Assembly (NCBI GenBank): GCA_963978545.1
Contig: OZ021729.1
Span: forward strand, 6,441,001 to 6,505,000
Length of the DNA: 64,000 bases
Direction of reading: 5' to 3'
Source: Linyphia triangularis
Taxonomy: Eukaryota; Arthropoda; Arachnida; Araneae; Linyphiidae
Shown here: positions 1 to 10,739 of the stretch, in pieces
Position numbering within the stretch: the stretch's first letter is position 1
Layout: each line of letters starts with the position of its first letter
The notes under the pieces: generated by a model
What the model was told of the DNA's origin: nothing
What the model saw: only the letters and a program-made list of their open reading frames with translations
Database searches by the model: none
Program-made: the position numbers and the translations under genes

Positions 1-322
1 ATATTATGTAATGATTATCACCAAAAGTATCGCAAACTAAGCCAATTTGGCTATTGAGTTTTTTGGCCAAAGTAAAAATTATTCCCAAACTCACCAACTT
101 GGTGTCGGTCTCAAATTTATACGTAGTTGAAAATTGTGTGATATTCTGCACTTCTAGTTCATTCAACTATAGCCATTATTGCAATATTTAATTTTCAACA
201 ACTTTCAAAGTTCCTTCTTAAATTCTAGGTAAAATATTAATGATATGTTTATTCTGTAAATATAAATTTTCTCTCAAATATCTGCGTCTGAAAAAAAGCA
301 ACCTTAATGATCAAAACTATCC
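1..322. other. No gene seen
   Basis: AT-rich non-coding sequence. I see no reading frame of note and no recognisable repeat before the tandem array that follows. Confidence 0.6.
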
Positions 323-965
323 GATGATATTGCAAAACTTAAAAAACTCATCCAATGTGTTTATCTCTCAATTCAAAACTTTCACATACAGTACTAAATA
401 ACCTCTTTCATTTCCCTGCAACTAATTTCCAACGAATAAAATTATTCCTCGATGATATTGCAAACTTAAAAAACTCATCCAATGTGTTTGTCTCTCAATT
501 CAAAACTTTCACATACAGTACTAAATAACCTCTTTCATTTCCCTGCAACTAATTTCCAACGAATAAAATTATTCCTCGATGATATTGCAAACTTAAAAAA
601 CTCATCCAATGTGTTTGTCTCTCAATTCAAAACTTTCACATACAGTACTAAATAACCTCTTTCATTTCCCTGCAACTAATTTCCAACGAATAAAATTATT
701 CCTCGATGATATTGCAAACTTAAAAAACTCATCCAATGTGTTTGTCTCTCAATTCAAAACTTTCACATACAGTACTAAATAACCTCTTTCATTTCCCTGC
801 AACTAATTTCCAACGAATAAACTTATTCCCCGATGATATTGCCAACTTCAAAAACTCATCCAATGTGTTTATCTCTCAATTCAAAACTTTCACACACAGT
901 ACCAAATAACCCCTTTCATTTCCATGGCAACTAATTTCCAACGAATAAACTCATTCCTCGTTCAT
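323..965. repeat. 127-bp tandem array, five copies
   Basis: The unit starts at 'gatgatattgcaaact' and recurs at 323, 451, 578, 705 and 832, a spacing of 127-128 bp. The three central copies are almost identical. The first and last are more diverged: the last has cccc for cctc and several single changes, and it decays after about 960. This fits array growth from the centre. There is no coding potential. Confidence 0.93.
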
Positions 966-1635
966 TTCCAAAATCAGCTTCAATCAAAACAGAAATTTAC
1001 AAAAGTGGTCAATCCCAAAAACTTCATCAGCCGCAACAATTTTCCAAAGTAAACCATATTCGCGATCTCCCACGTAAACATAAAGGCCCCTCGGCTAAGC
1101 TTCTAATGCCCACCGTAAGCCTTAAGAAACACGATAAAAGCGTACGTAGCGATTACAAGAAGAAGAAGAAAACAAAAGGTAAACAAAAATTCTATCCTTC
1201 ATCAACAGGAGCTCCCCTTAACGATTTGTCTTATGGAACTTACCGCCTACGGTCATGAGGAAAATAGAGCACAATAATAACAATAAAACTGGAAAAGAAA
1301 CGCAATAAAAGCCATCATAAAAGTCCTCCGTAATACTTTGAGGCTCTCTATTATTCATGTTTCAATTTTCGTTAGATCTCCGGTTGGGAAAACGGGTAAG
1401 TGGATTATGAGTAGTCTTCGTGATCTGAAGAAAACCTCTGAAAAATCATATTCTTCGGCGTTCGAAAAAGAGTTCGGAACATTTTCCCCGCCTTTTTTTC
1501 CCCCCTCCTTCGTCTTTCATGATATCTCTTCCAGCGGAGGTGAGGGGCTGGTGGATTTGATCAAAAACTAAAAAGGATGAAAAAAAAGAGGGAAAATTGA
1601 CGGTTTTGGAACGTTTCTTTTTCTTGAAAATTCGC
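966..1635. other. No gene supported
   Basis: Mixed-composition sequence with an AAG-rich tract near 1155 and a short open frame at 1338-1571 that has no recognisable domain. I see nothing to support a gene. Confidence 0.5.
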
Positions 1636-1931
1636 TAGGATGGGACGCCTCACAGCCATTTCTGGAAGGATTGGTTTGGAAATAGTTCGATTTGTAAGTA
1701 ACGATGTATAGCTTTGTGTTATTTAATACTACAAGGAGTTTTATGTACTTCTCTAAACAATCAAAGTATTGTGTGGAACTTTTTTTATTTTTGAATGATT
1801 CTAATTAGTATATAGTGGCTGAATAGAAAAAGCATGGTTCAAACTAGATTGTGCTATGTTTATAAGTCAAGTGTCCAAAAACAATTCCTAGGATGAGACG
1901 GTTCAGTTATTTTTTTTTAAAGGATTGGTTT

Positions 1932-2593
1932 TAGTCCGAGAAGCGACTGCAATTTTTGGACCCCATCGAACATCATTCTGAATTTTTTATGGAAATTGGG
2001 GAAAAGTGAGTAGATTAGGAATCCACTGGTCTGCCGTGGCAAAAATGACCGAAACTGATCAATAATCGACTGGAATGAGTTGAACTAAAATCCGATTGCC
2101 AAATATGTCATAACTTGCCAAAAATAGAACAAACTTATTCGTCTGGCAACCCACTTCATTTTATTTTCAATGAGAAAAAGCGCAAACGATTTCTGATCTT
2201 TGGCAGGAAAAACTTGTATCTTTTAAAAGTAAGCCAAATTGGCGACATCAGTTACGTCGTAAGTGAAGTAATATTTTTTGCCAACTTGGCTCCTTTTTAA
2301 TAGATGCAAGTAGACCGTCGCCAGATATCTGAATCGTCTGCAACCTTCTTAATTGAAAATTAAAGAGTGAGGGTTACCAAATAAAAAAAAAAAATGCTCA
2401 TTATTTGGCATGTTATGGCGCATTTGGCAATCGGATTTAGTTCAACTTATTAAAAATCAATTTTTGACCAGTTTCGGCCTTTTTCCCACGGCAGACCAGT
2501 GGATTCGTAATCTACTCACTTTTCTCTAATTTCTATACAAAATTCAGAATGATGTTCGATGGCGTCCAAAAATTGCAGTCGCCTCTCAGTCTA
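1932..2593 (+). mobile_element. REP long-TIR MITE, copy 1
   Basis: This is one of five copies of a ~660-bp non-autonomous DNA transposon. The left end reads TAGTCCGAGAAGCGACTGC and the right end reads GCAGTCGCCTCTCAGTCTA. The inverted repeats extend about 225 bp inward, with landmarks 'ccatcgaacatcattctgaa', 'ccactggtctgccgtgg' and 'gagttgaactaaaatccgat'. The two tips differ (GTCC versus GACT when read inward), which sets orientation. The flanks fit insertion at TA. Small open frames inside are incidental. The superfamily is uncertain; Tc1/mariner-like by its TA target. Confidence 0.85.
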
Positions 2594-2735
2594 TTTAGAA
2601 AGAGTTTGATTTGAAATGACTATGTATTTCCGCGTGTATTTAATACTACAAGGAGTTACGTATTCTTTTAGTGACAATCATGGTATTGTGTGAATATTTC
2701 TTAAATAATTCTTATCTGTATACAATTGCAGACTA

Positions 2736-2976
2736 TACTAAACTTCAACTTAACTAGACATCACTTAGACGATAGATCGTCACAGTGCTCATAGGTATTT
2801 AATCCATTTTGGCGGAGTGAAGACATAATTCTCGCCAAACCTTATAGCCTTTTGTTCTCTATAGGGTTGTGGTTTGGCGAACATTACGCTTTCACTCCGC
2901 CAAAATGGATTAAATACCTATGAGCACTGTGACGATCTATCGTCTAAGTGATGTCTAGTTAAGTTGAAGTTTAGTA
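2736..2976. mobile_element. Near-perfect palindromic MITE with TA target
   Basis: The left arm begins TACTAAACTTCAACTTAAC and the right arm is its reverse complement. The arms match for about 90 bp, up to 'ccattttggcggagtg', and the loop region holds a second, weaker inverted pair (tcgccaaacc / ggtttggcga). TA is present on both sides (2734-2735 and 2977-2978). The related unit at 1824-1825 reads ctgaaTAgaaaaagc where this copy reads cagacTA-element-TAggaaaagc, so an empty site exists nearby. This is typical of Tc1/mariner-type MITEs. Confidence 0.88.
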
Positions 2977-3050
2977 TAGGAAAAGCATGGTTCAAATAAG
3001 ATTGAGCAAATGTCGATATGCCAGCTGTTCTAAAATATCTATGTTAGTTT

Positions 3051-3874
3051 TCAAAGCTATAGGCCAGTGTATCAAGATCATCCTCCTACCAAATGCAGTC
3101 CTTGTTTTTTTTAAAGAAAAAATGCATGTAAGTTTCACGATATGTTTATTTAAAATACTTTGAAACTAGAATCCAAAATGACTACGTACCACAAACTACA
3201 AATCAATGTCAATTAATCTAGATCTACAAACCATTGGCAACCACAAGTAACTAGGCGAAGGCTCGTAAGCTACACATCAGTATCTGATTGAGAAACCTAA
3301 ACAACCCTTAGTGGGAAAACATTATTACACGTGCTTTTTTTCAATCTTATGTGTATTTTTAAATAATTTTATAACTTTTCTAAATTAGATTAAATATATA
3401 CATAAAAAAAAAAAAACTCTACAACACAATAATAGTAGAAGCAATAATAATAATGATCATTATATTAATAGTAAAGGTTATAAATATAGTTTACTGTTTT
3501 ATATCAAATGTCACTTATTTCAAAGAAAAGCAATTCCAACTGTCGTAAAATTGAATTAAAAGGAACTATTAGTAACTTAAGTAAAAAAAAAAAAATGTCG
3601 TTTATGAAAACAATTTACTGAAAAATGTTGATCATAACGTACGTAACATGAACACTCTTGAAAGGAAGGGAAATTTAACGAAGTTTCAAGCACATTCGAT
3701 TCCCAAGTAATCTTGAAAAGCATGAATTTCAACACAACCTAAAAATTATTATTTAAAGCGTAAGCCAGTCCCCGTTCTTTTCCCAAAAATATCTAAAGCA
3801 TGTTCCATGGAGTTCTCCCATGGAGGACCCCAGTCATTGTTGAGACTCTGAATGATACTGTGGGGTAATCCTAT
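3051..3874. other. No gene supported
   Basis: AT-rich, with several poly-A tracts (3404, 3583). The reverse-strand open frame at 3749-3985 runs into the neighbouring REP element and is not a gene. Confidence 0.55.
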
Positions 3875-4537
3875 TAGACTGAGAGGCGACTGCAATTTTT
3901 GGAACCCATCGAACATCATTCTGAATTTTTTATAGAAATTGGAGAAAAGGGAGTATATTACGAATCCACTGGTCTGCCGTGGCAAAAATGGCCGAAACTG
4001 GTCAAAAATCGACTTTTAATAAGTTGAACTAAATCCAATTGCCAAATGCGCCATAACTTTCCAAATAATGAGCATTTTTTTTTTTATTTATTTATTTATT
4101 TGGTAACCCTCACCTTTAATTTTCAATTAAGAAGGCTGCAGACGATTCGGATGTGTGGCTATGGCTTACTTGCATCTATCACAAATGAGCCAAATTGGGA
4201 ATAAACATTACGTCACTGATGTCACCAATGCGGCCTACTTTTAACGGATACAATTATTTCGAACCAGAAATCAGAAATCGTTTGCGCTTTTTCTTATTGA
4301 AAATCAAAATGCAGTGGGTTGCCAGACGAAAAAGTTTGTTCTCCTTTTGGCTAGTTATGACATATTTGGAGATCGGATTTTTGTTCAATTCATTCCAAGT
4401 CGATTTTTGATCAGTTTCGGCCATTTTTGCCACGGCAGACCAGTGGATTCCTAATCTACTCACTTTTCTCCAATTTCTATAAAAAAATCAGAATGATATT
4501 AGATGGGGTCCAAAAATTGCAGACGCCTCTCGGACTA
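3875..4537 (-). mobile_element. REP long-TIR MITE, copy 2 (inverted)
   Basis: Same family as 1932-2593 but inverted: the GACTGAGAGG tip is at the left and CCTCTCGGACTA at the right. TA precedes the left tip and follows the right tip, in line with a TA target duplication. It holds an internal T-rich block at 4076-4095. It is flanked by unique sequence. Confidence 0.85.
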
Positions 4538-5005
4538 TAGGGAGGAAGACAAAAGGATCTCCTACGGAGGAACATCCCAAGGTACTCCCGGGGTTTGGCC
4601 CTGGTTTGGAGAAATGATTATGTTTATTAAACCCTATCAAACTGAATATTTTAGGATATTTTTACAATCCAAAATTACCTTCTAAGACTATATGTTGTAT
4701 ATTGACTCCGCGTATTGGTAAAGAACAACCTCGTTTGCAAGAACGGCGACTTGATACAAATTTTAAAAAAATTTCGATTCTGACGAATTTGAGACAAATC
4801 AAACAATTTGTCAATACTATAGAGTACTTCTTACATTTCTTCAAATATTTGCGAAACAAACATGTTGAAGCATTTTCATTTTGAAAATGGTTTCTTTTCC
4901 TTTTGAAAGTGTTTGTGATAAAAGAATTCTATTTTGAATTTTCACAATGAAAAAAAAAAAAAAATTATGGATGTATAAGACTGTCTAAACGGCCAAGTGT
5001 ACCTA
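4538..5005. other. No gene supported
   Basis: Overlapping 60-65 codon frames occur on both strands (4662-4884) without recognisable domains. I treat this as intergenic. Confidence 0.5.
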
Positions 5006-5009
5006 TTAA

Positions 5010-6240
5010 GGTAGTAGTCTGGTAACTTGGGTTCAAAAAATCGAAAATTTTTTTTTGCTTAATTTGAAAGTACAATGTCTTGAGAATATACTGTGAAAAT
5101 TTCAGACATAAATTCGAAATATTTCGGGAGTTATAACGAGTTTCCTAGAGCGCCTCGGAGTCCAACCTTTAAGGTCGACCGGCAGCTGCAACCGCTTGGA
5201 CCCTTCTATTGTTTGCGCTTTTAGTATATTTAAGTTAAAATTCACAGTACTCTGTTAGTATTTGATCGTACGTTGACACGTAAGCATCTAAGATGGATAG
5301 GAAAGGAAAAAAACGTGGTACGAAAAGTCCTGGAGATCCAGGCATTAAGCGAAAATTTCACGGTAATAGATACACTGCTGAAAAAGATGTAACATTTGTG
5401 AGCAAGTCTGCTGAAAAATTAAAAAATGAAGAAGATATTGAAGTAGCTATTGATGAGAGCTCAACGTACGCTCAACGACGCGTGCGCTGTCGCGTTTGCA
5501 AAATCCTACAATAAATCTCGGATTGCAAAAGCGGAAAATGCCACAGCAATGTCATCGAAAGAAGCCCGAAAGAGTCGAAGAGCGGACAAAGTTGCGGAGA
5601 ATGATGCCTATGAAGAGGATGAAGGCATATTATACGCTCCAGGCATAGACGATTGACGTAAGTATAAGTTTACTTATGAAAATTTGTTGTTGAACTTTAA
5701 ACGCGTTTTTCTCAAAACATTGTTTTTCTGGTCGGCCCGGATCCTAACTTTTTTTCTACTGAACCGATTGCTTTCAAATTTTAACAGGCTGTTCTACACA
5801 CTTATAGTTCTCGTCGGTACTAACGAGAATTTTTTTCACCCCTAACTTTTTATCTTACAACCCTTTCTTTGCTAAAATAAAAGGACTTTTTTTTTTCAAA
5901 GTCCGCCATTTTGTTATTTACCCTTGAAATTTAACTTCAGTAGTTCCGACCAGAATGACATGTCAATAGATTAATAATCAATAATATTTGATTTCAGATA
6001 ACATCAAGAGCCAAAATCACCCGGGCCACCCACGTGCATTTTTTTTTTTGAGGTTCCAACTTCGAGTGACAATAATAATAGTAATAAACTATTAAATTTT
6101 TTCAAATAAATTTTTTTTTATATTTTCAATATGTAAATAAAAACACTCTAAATATTCAAGATAATTCATTTTTATTTTCCTATAAAAAACCACCCTCCAA
6201 AGAAGTCATGAAAATAGGCATAAGTTACCAGACTACTACC
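5010..6240 (+). mobile_element. TTAA-flanked DNA transposon, Kolobok- or piggyBac-like
   Basis: Terminal inverted repeats GGTAGTAGTCTGGTAACTT (left) and AAGTTACCAGACTACTACC (right) are exact. Both are flanked by TTAA (5006-5009 and 6241-6244), the target used by piggyBac and Kolobok elements. The interior holds two short coding blocks, described separately, and AT-rich non-coding sequence from 5660 to 6200. At 1.23 kb it is too short for a complete element, so it is an internally deleted copy. I favour Kolobok because the coding ends resemble Mutator-like-domain transposases, but that is recall, not a search result. Confidence 0.85.
5293..5656 (+). pseudogene. Transposase remnant, start and end joined out of frame
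   Basis: The first block starts at ATG 5293 and encodes a basic N-terminus (MDRKGKKRGTKSPGDPG...) followed by an acidic stretch, ending at a stop near 5514. A second block in another frame (to 5656) encodes AVAFAKSYNKSR, a lysine- and arginine-rich segment, and an acidic tail ending EEDEGILYAPGIDD. Together they look like the first and last parts of a transposase whose catalytic core was deleted, leaving a frame change near 5470-5500. It lies centrally in the TTAA element at 5010-6240. It cannot encode an active enzyme. Confidence 0.6.
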
Positions 6241-6244
6241 TTAA

Positions 6245-6739
6245 ACTACGTGATAATCAGACCAAAAATGGCGCACGAGGTTCGTATCCCAGCATCCTTT
6301 TCCTCAGGTAAAGTATACGTTTGGGATATGCTTCATCCCCTTTCCTGTCTTTGTTTAGAGCAGTTCCAGAGATCAGCAACGCTTCGGGTTCGGATTCTAT
6401 CGGATGATTTCCGGTCTAAGTGGTTCGTTTTTGTTCGGGTGGGATGGATGGTATGCTTCCGATGGATTTTTCTCTACTGGGAGACTTATTGTAATCCGAG
6501 AATAAAGAGAATGCTTTCTTATGGAGAGGAGGGATGTAGAAAGTGGTGTGCTGGAACATAGGGATATGAAGAAAAGGAGGTGGGAGGGTTAGAGGATGTT
6601 TTTTAAAGGAACTGTGGTTTATTTGAGTGTTTCTTAATCCTAATTCTTAGTGAGAAAAGGAACTATATTTATAAAAAAAAGGAGTTGTGATGTTCGCTAA
6701 TGAAATTCCACTGATTGAAGATGAGAGTTAATGGAATTT
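6245..6739. other. Unassigned sequence of balanced composition
   Basis: Richer in G and C than its surroundings between 6270 and 6590, with open frame 6208-6561. That frame starts inside the upstream transposon terminus, so its ATG is not credible. I recognise no domain. It could be ancient unique DNA or an unrecognised repeat. Confidence 0.4.
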
Positions 6740-7560
6740 GTTCACGACAGAAAAGGAAAGAAGATAATAAATTAAAATTATCCCACAGCAGTAAATGCTG
6801 AAGAGAATAAATTAAAATTATTCTAAATCAGATAATGAAAAAAAGGTAATAAATAAAAAAATAAGAGTAAATGAAGAATATAATAAATTAAAAATGAAGA
6901 CGATAATAAATTCAAAATAATACTAAATGGAGAAGATCACAAATTAAAAATAAAATAAACAAAAACGATAGCAAATAAAAATTAATAGTAAATGACGAAG
7001 ATAACAAATTAAAAATAATAGTAAATGAAGAAGGGAATAAATTAAAAAATAATAGTAAATGAAAAAGATAATAAATTAAAAGTTTTGACGATAGTAAATA
7101 AAGAAGATAATAAGTTAAAAGTATTGATGATAGTAAATGAAGGAGAGAACCAATTTAAAATATACGCAATGGTAAATGAAGAAAACAATAAGTTAAAAGT
7201 ATCTTCAAAAGTAGATGAAGAGAATAAAATGAAAGTATCCACAATTGTAAACACAGATGAGAATACACTAAAATTATCCAAAAAATATAAGGAATATAAA
7301 TTTAAAATAATGATAAATGAAGAAGATAATAAATTTAAAGTATTCATGATATAAATGAAAAAGAGAATCAATTTAAAATATACACAAAAGTAAATGAAGA
7401 AAATAATCAGTTAAAAGTATCCTTAAAAGTAGATGAAGAAAAGAATAAATAATTGATAAACTAAAAATATCCATAATAATAAATCAAGAAGATAATAAAT
7501 TAAAACTATCCGCATTAGTAAATGAGGAAGATCAGAAGAAGAAGAAAATCTACAATTGTA
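6740..7560. repeat. Degenerate A-rich minisatellite, ~40-48 bp period
   Basis: Variants of 'agtaaatgaagaagataataaa' followed by 'ttaaaagt' repeat about 17-20 times with indels. Part of it stays open on the plus strand (7085-7354), giving a Lys/Glu/Asn-rich repeat of the type VNEEDNKLKVST, and on the minus strand (7042-7371). Frames on both strands, no upstream exon signal and biased composition argue for a non-coding minisatellite. Confidence 0.75.
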
Positions 7561-8570
7561 AAAAGTTACGCTTTTCGTTACTCGTTTATAACATGTTATT
7601 ACATTATTAATAACAGCCAAGTATCGGATTTAAATGAAGGACAGAATAAGTACTGACATAAGATGAGTCACACATACTTAGGGATATTGTAATTCTCATA
7701 AGAGGATGTAAGCGAATCAACTTTTTGGCAATGCATAAAACATTTATCGTAAAGCCACAGGGCAACCCCCATCATTTTTCTAACTCCCATAGAAAAAGCA
7801 CAATTTTTAGTTGTGTTACTTGCAACAAAAGAACACAATGCACAGAAACAGGACAAGAGAACAAAAAGAGAAAAAACATCTTCCTGCACTAAAGCAACAA
7901 AAATCTTCAAAATAAAAAAAAAAAAAGCCATTCAAATCTTGGAACATAACCCCTTATACCAACCCACAAAGGATTCATTCCAAAAACCGTACGCCTAATT
8001 ACGCAAATACGATTGGCATCACGCGGCATTTAATACGATCTCCCCCTTGTTGCGGGGCCGCTCCAACATGTGGGCCCACCCTCTTCCATCTTCACTTCGC
8101 TTCCCAGGGAATTAATCGCGCTGCCAGATTCGCCTATCTCCCAACCTATTTGGATACTCTCCAGTAACTTAATGACCGAACATTACTCTTCTTTACAGCA
8201 GCAGAACATTCTTCTTGACTCGAGCAAAAAAAAAAAAAAAAAAAATGTTCTTTCGACCGAATGTTGGACATGAATTTGTAAGAAGGCACCAACGAGGTTC
8301 CCTTGTGGTCTGGAACGATGACCTGTCGTTGGTAAACGGGAAGGATTGAGGGTTAATCGTGGGTGGAGATGAAAATAAAACAAGTTGGATTGTGACAGTT
8401 ATTACCGCTAAAAGGACACTTGTACACGCATTTGAAATACGTGTATCAAGCATTTGAATTTGTTAAGTAGAAGTGGACCATACAAGATAGCCATCCACTT
8501 TATTCTCAAAGTTAGTTGGATGCATGTTACTCAATCGGTACATGTTTTCTAAAAAGAGTATACAATTCCA
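7561..8570. other. No gene supported
   Basis: Mixed sequence with a GC-rich stretch at 8040-8120 and a poly-A tract of about 20 at 8226. Open frames on both strands depend on the homopolymer and show no domain. Confidence 0.5.
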
Positions 8571-9720
8571 AATGCTTAAAATATTTCCAAATATTTAAAA
8601 TATTTCTTAATATTTAAAATATTTCCAAATATTTCTTAATATTTCAAATATTTCCAAATATTTAAAATATTTACAAATATATTTAAAATATTTCCAATTA
8701 TTTAAAATATTTCCAATTATTTAAAATATTTACAATTATTTAAAATATTTACAAATATTTAAAATATTTACAAATATTTAAAACATTTACAAATATTTAA
8801 AATATTTACAAATATTTAAAATATTTACAAATATTTAAAATAGTTACAAATATTTAAAATATTTACAAATATTTAAAATATTTACAAATATTTAAAATAT
8901 TTACAAATATTTAAAATATTTACAAATATTTAAAATATTTACAAATATTTAAATTATTTACAAATGTTTGAAATATTTCCATATAATAAAAACATTTTTT
9001 GAAAGAATATGTTTAATATAACTAATATTTTTTTAATATTTTAAAATTAAAACATATCCAAATAATTGAAATACTTCCAAATATCTAAAATATTTCCAAG
9101 TATTTAAAATATTTACAAATATATTTAAAATATTTCCAATTATTTAAAATATTTCCAAATATTTAAAATATTTACAAATATTTAAAATATTTACAAATAT
9201 TTAAAATATTTACAAATATTTAAAATATTTACAAATATTTAAAATATTTACAAATATTTAAAATATTTACAAATATTTAAAATATTTACAAATATTTAAA
9301 TTATTTACAAATGTTTGAAATATTTCCATATATTAAAAACATTTTTTGATTGAATATGTTTAATATAACTAATATTTTTTTAATATTTTAAAATTAAAAC
9401 ATATCCAAATAATTGAAATACTTCCAAATATCTAAAATATTTCCAAGTATGTAAAATATTCATAATATTTCCAAATATTTAAAATATTTCCAAATATTTA
9501 AAATATTTCCAAATATTTACAAACATTTCAAGTACTTCTAAATGCTTTAACGATACCAAAAAATGTCAAATATTTAAAATATTTCCAAGTATATAGATGT
9601 TTGCCAAATATTTACAAACATTTCAAGTATTTCTAAATACTTTGAAGATACCCAAAAATTTCAAATACTTACAAATACTTTAAAGATACCCAAAAATTTC
9701 AAATATTTTACAAATAAACA
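8571..9720. repeat. 19-bp AT-rich minisatellite with a duplicated spacer
   Basis: The unit 'aaaatatttacaaatattt' (19 bp) is repeated in blocks at about 8571-8980 and 9100-9330, grading into 'ccaaatatttaaaatattt' variants. A non-repeat spacer containing 'gaatatgtttaatataacta' occurs twice, near 9007 and 9354, about 350 bp apart, so a block plus its spacer was duplicated as a higher-order unit. After 9480 the array decays. Confidence 0.9.
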
Positions 9721-10739
9721 AATATAAAAGCAATCACATTAATAAAAAAAAATTAAATGCAAAGCAGCTACAAAAAGTTAGAAATTTGGAAATTTTCATT
9801 TGTAAAAAATGGTTTCGAAAGATTTAGCGAAATTCGGTAACAAGCTTTTGTTGCCTACTTCGTTGATTTTCTAAAATACTAATGAATCTTTGAAATTTCT
9901 AATTACACAATTACATTTTCTAGGTAATGCCTACAACGCTGAAAAAATCTACTGAAGTAATTAATTAAATTTGTTCATTAGAAGTGAACACACCAACTTT
10001 CATTTGCTAAAAACAATTCTTGTAACCAAATTATTCAATGATTTTATCTAATATAAAAACGTAATGAAATTGTAAAAGTAAATAATATATGTTTTCAGAA
10101 AGCAACGATAGCACTTTCAAAATTAACTGCTTAAGTATTAATTTAAGGTCCCTCTATGTAAAACTTGGTAGTAGTAGCAGTGAGAGGAAAGATTAAGGTG
10201 AAAAAAGATAAAATAAAGCAAACCAGTTAATAAAACATTTGAAGTCTAACATGATAATTACTTAAGTAATACAACCTTACCTTTAAAAGCAAATTTATCT
10301 AATGTACACAGAAACGCATATTTTTTACGAATACAAACGTGTTTAATGGGTATAGAATTTACGAGGAATGTCATCTGCCAAATGTATGAAATATTTTATA
10401 TGTTCCTTTCAGTTCAAGAAATACTTCTTCAACCCGTATTTCTTTTAAGAAACTCTTTAGAATAATCTTAAAATAAATTTTTGGTCGGAAGAAAGAGGTT
10501 TTAGTCGGTAGAAATTATTCGTTACAAAATGATAGCATTTTCGTTAATTTAATAATTAAATGATTAAAATAAATTGGCATTGAAAATAAGCACTCGTTAA
10601 CTCCTTGTATTTCACAACACTAATAGGTTTTCCTTAGAAATATTCACCAACCTCCTTATCCCATTTATAAAAGAATAATCTATTTATTTGAAATATTTCT
10701 TCAAAATAAGCGAATTTTTCACCTGGTATAACAACGATA
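9721..10739. other. No gene seen
   Basis: AT-rich DNA without recognisable coding or repeat structure. It ends with the A that is the host half of the Helitron insertion site. Confidence 0.55.

Larger units (their letters stand above)
1636..3050. repeat. Diverged two-copy duplication; second copy carries two MITEs
   Basis: Unit A (about 1636-1886) and unit B (about 1888-3050) share landmarks in the same order: 'ctaggatg.gacg', 'aaggattggttt', 'ttaatactacaaggagtt', 'gtattgtgtg' and 'gaaaagcatggttcaaa'. Unit A is about 250 bp. Unit B is expanded to about 1.16 kb by a REP element (1932-2593) and a palindromic MITE (2736-2976). Unit A therefore keeps approximate empty sites for both insertions; the MITE site lies near 1824-1825. 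Confidence 0.75.

Noticed and set aside
6208..6561. 117-codon frame as a gene
   Set aside because: Its ATG lies inside the terminal inverted repeat region of the upstream TTAA element and no domain is seen.
7042..7371. Repeat protein of Lys/Glu/Asn-rich 15-residue units and its mirror frame
   Set aside because: Degenerate A-rich minisatellite open on both strands; no splice, start or conservation evidence.
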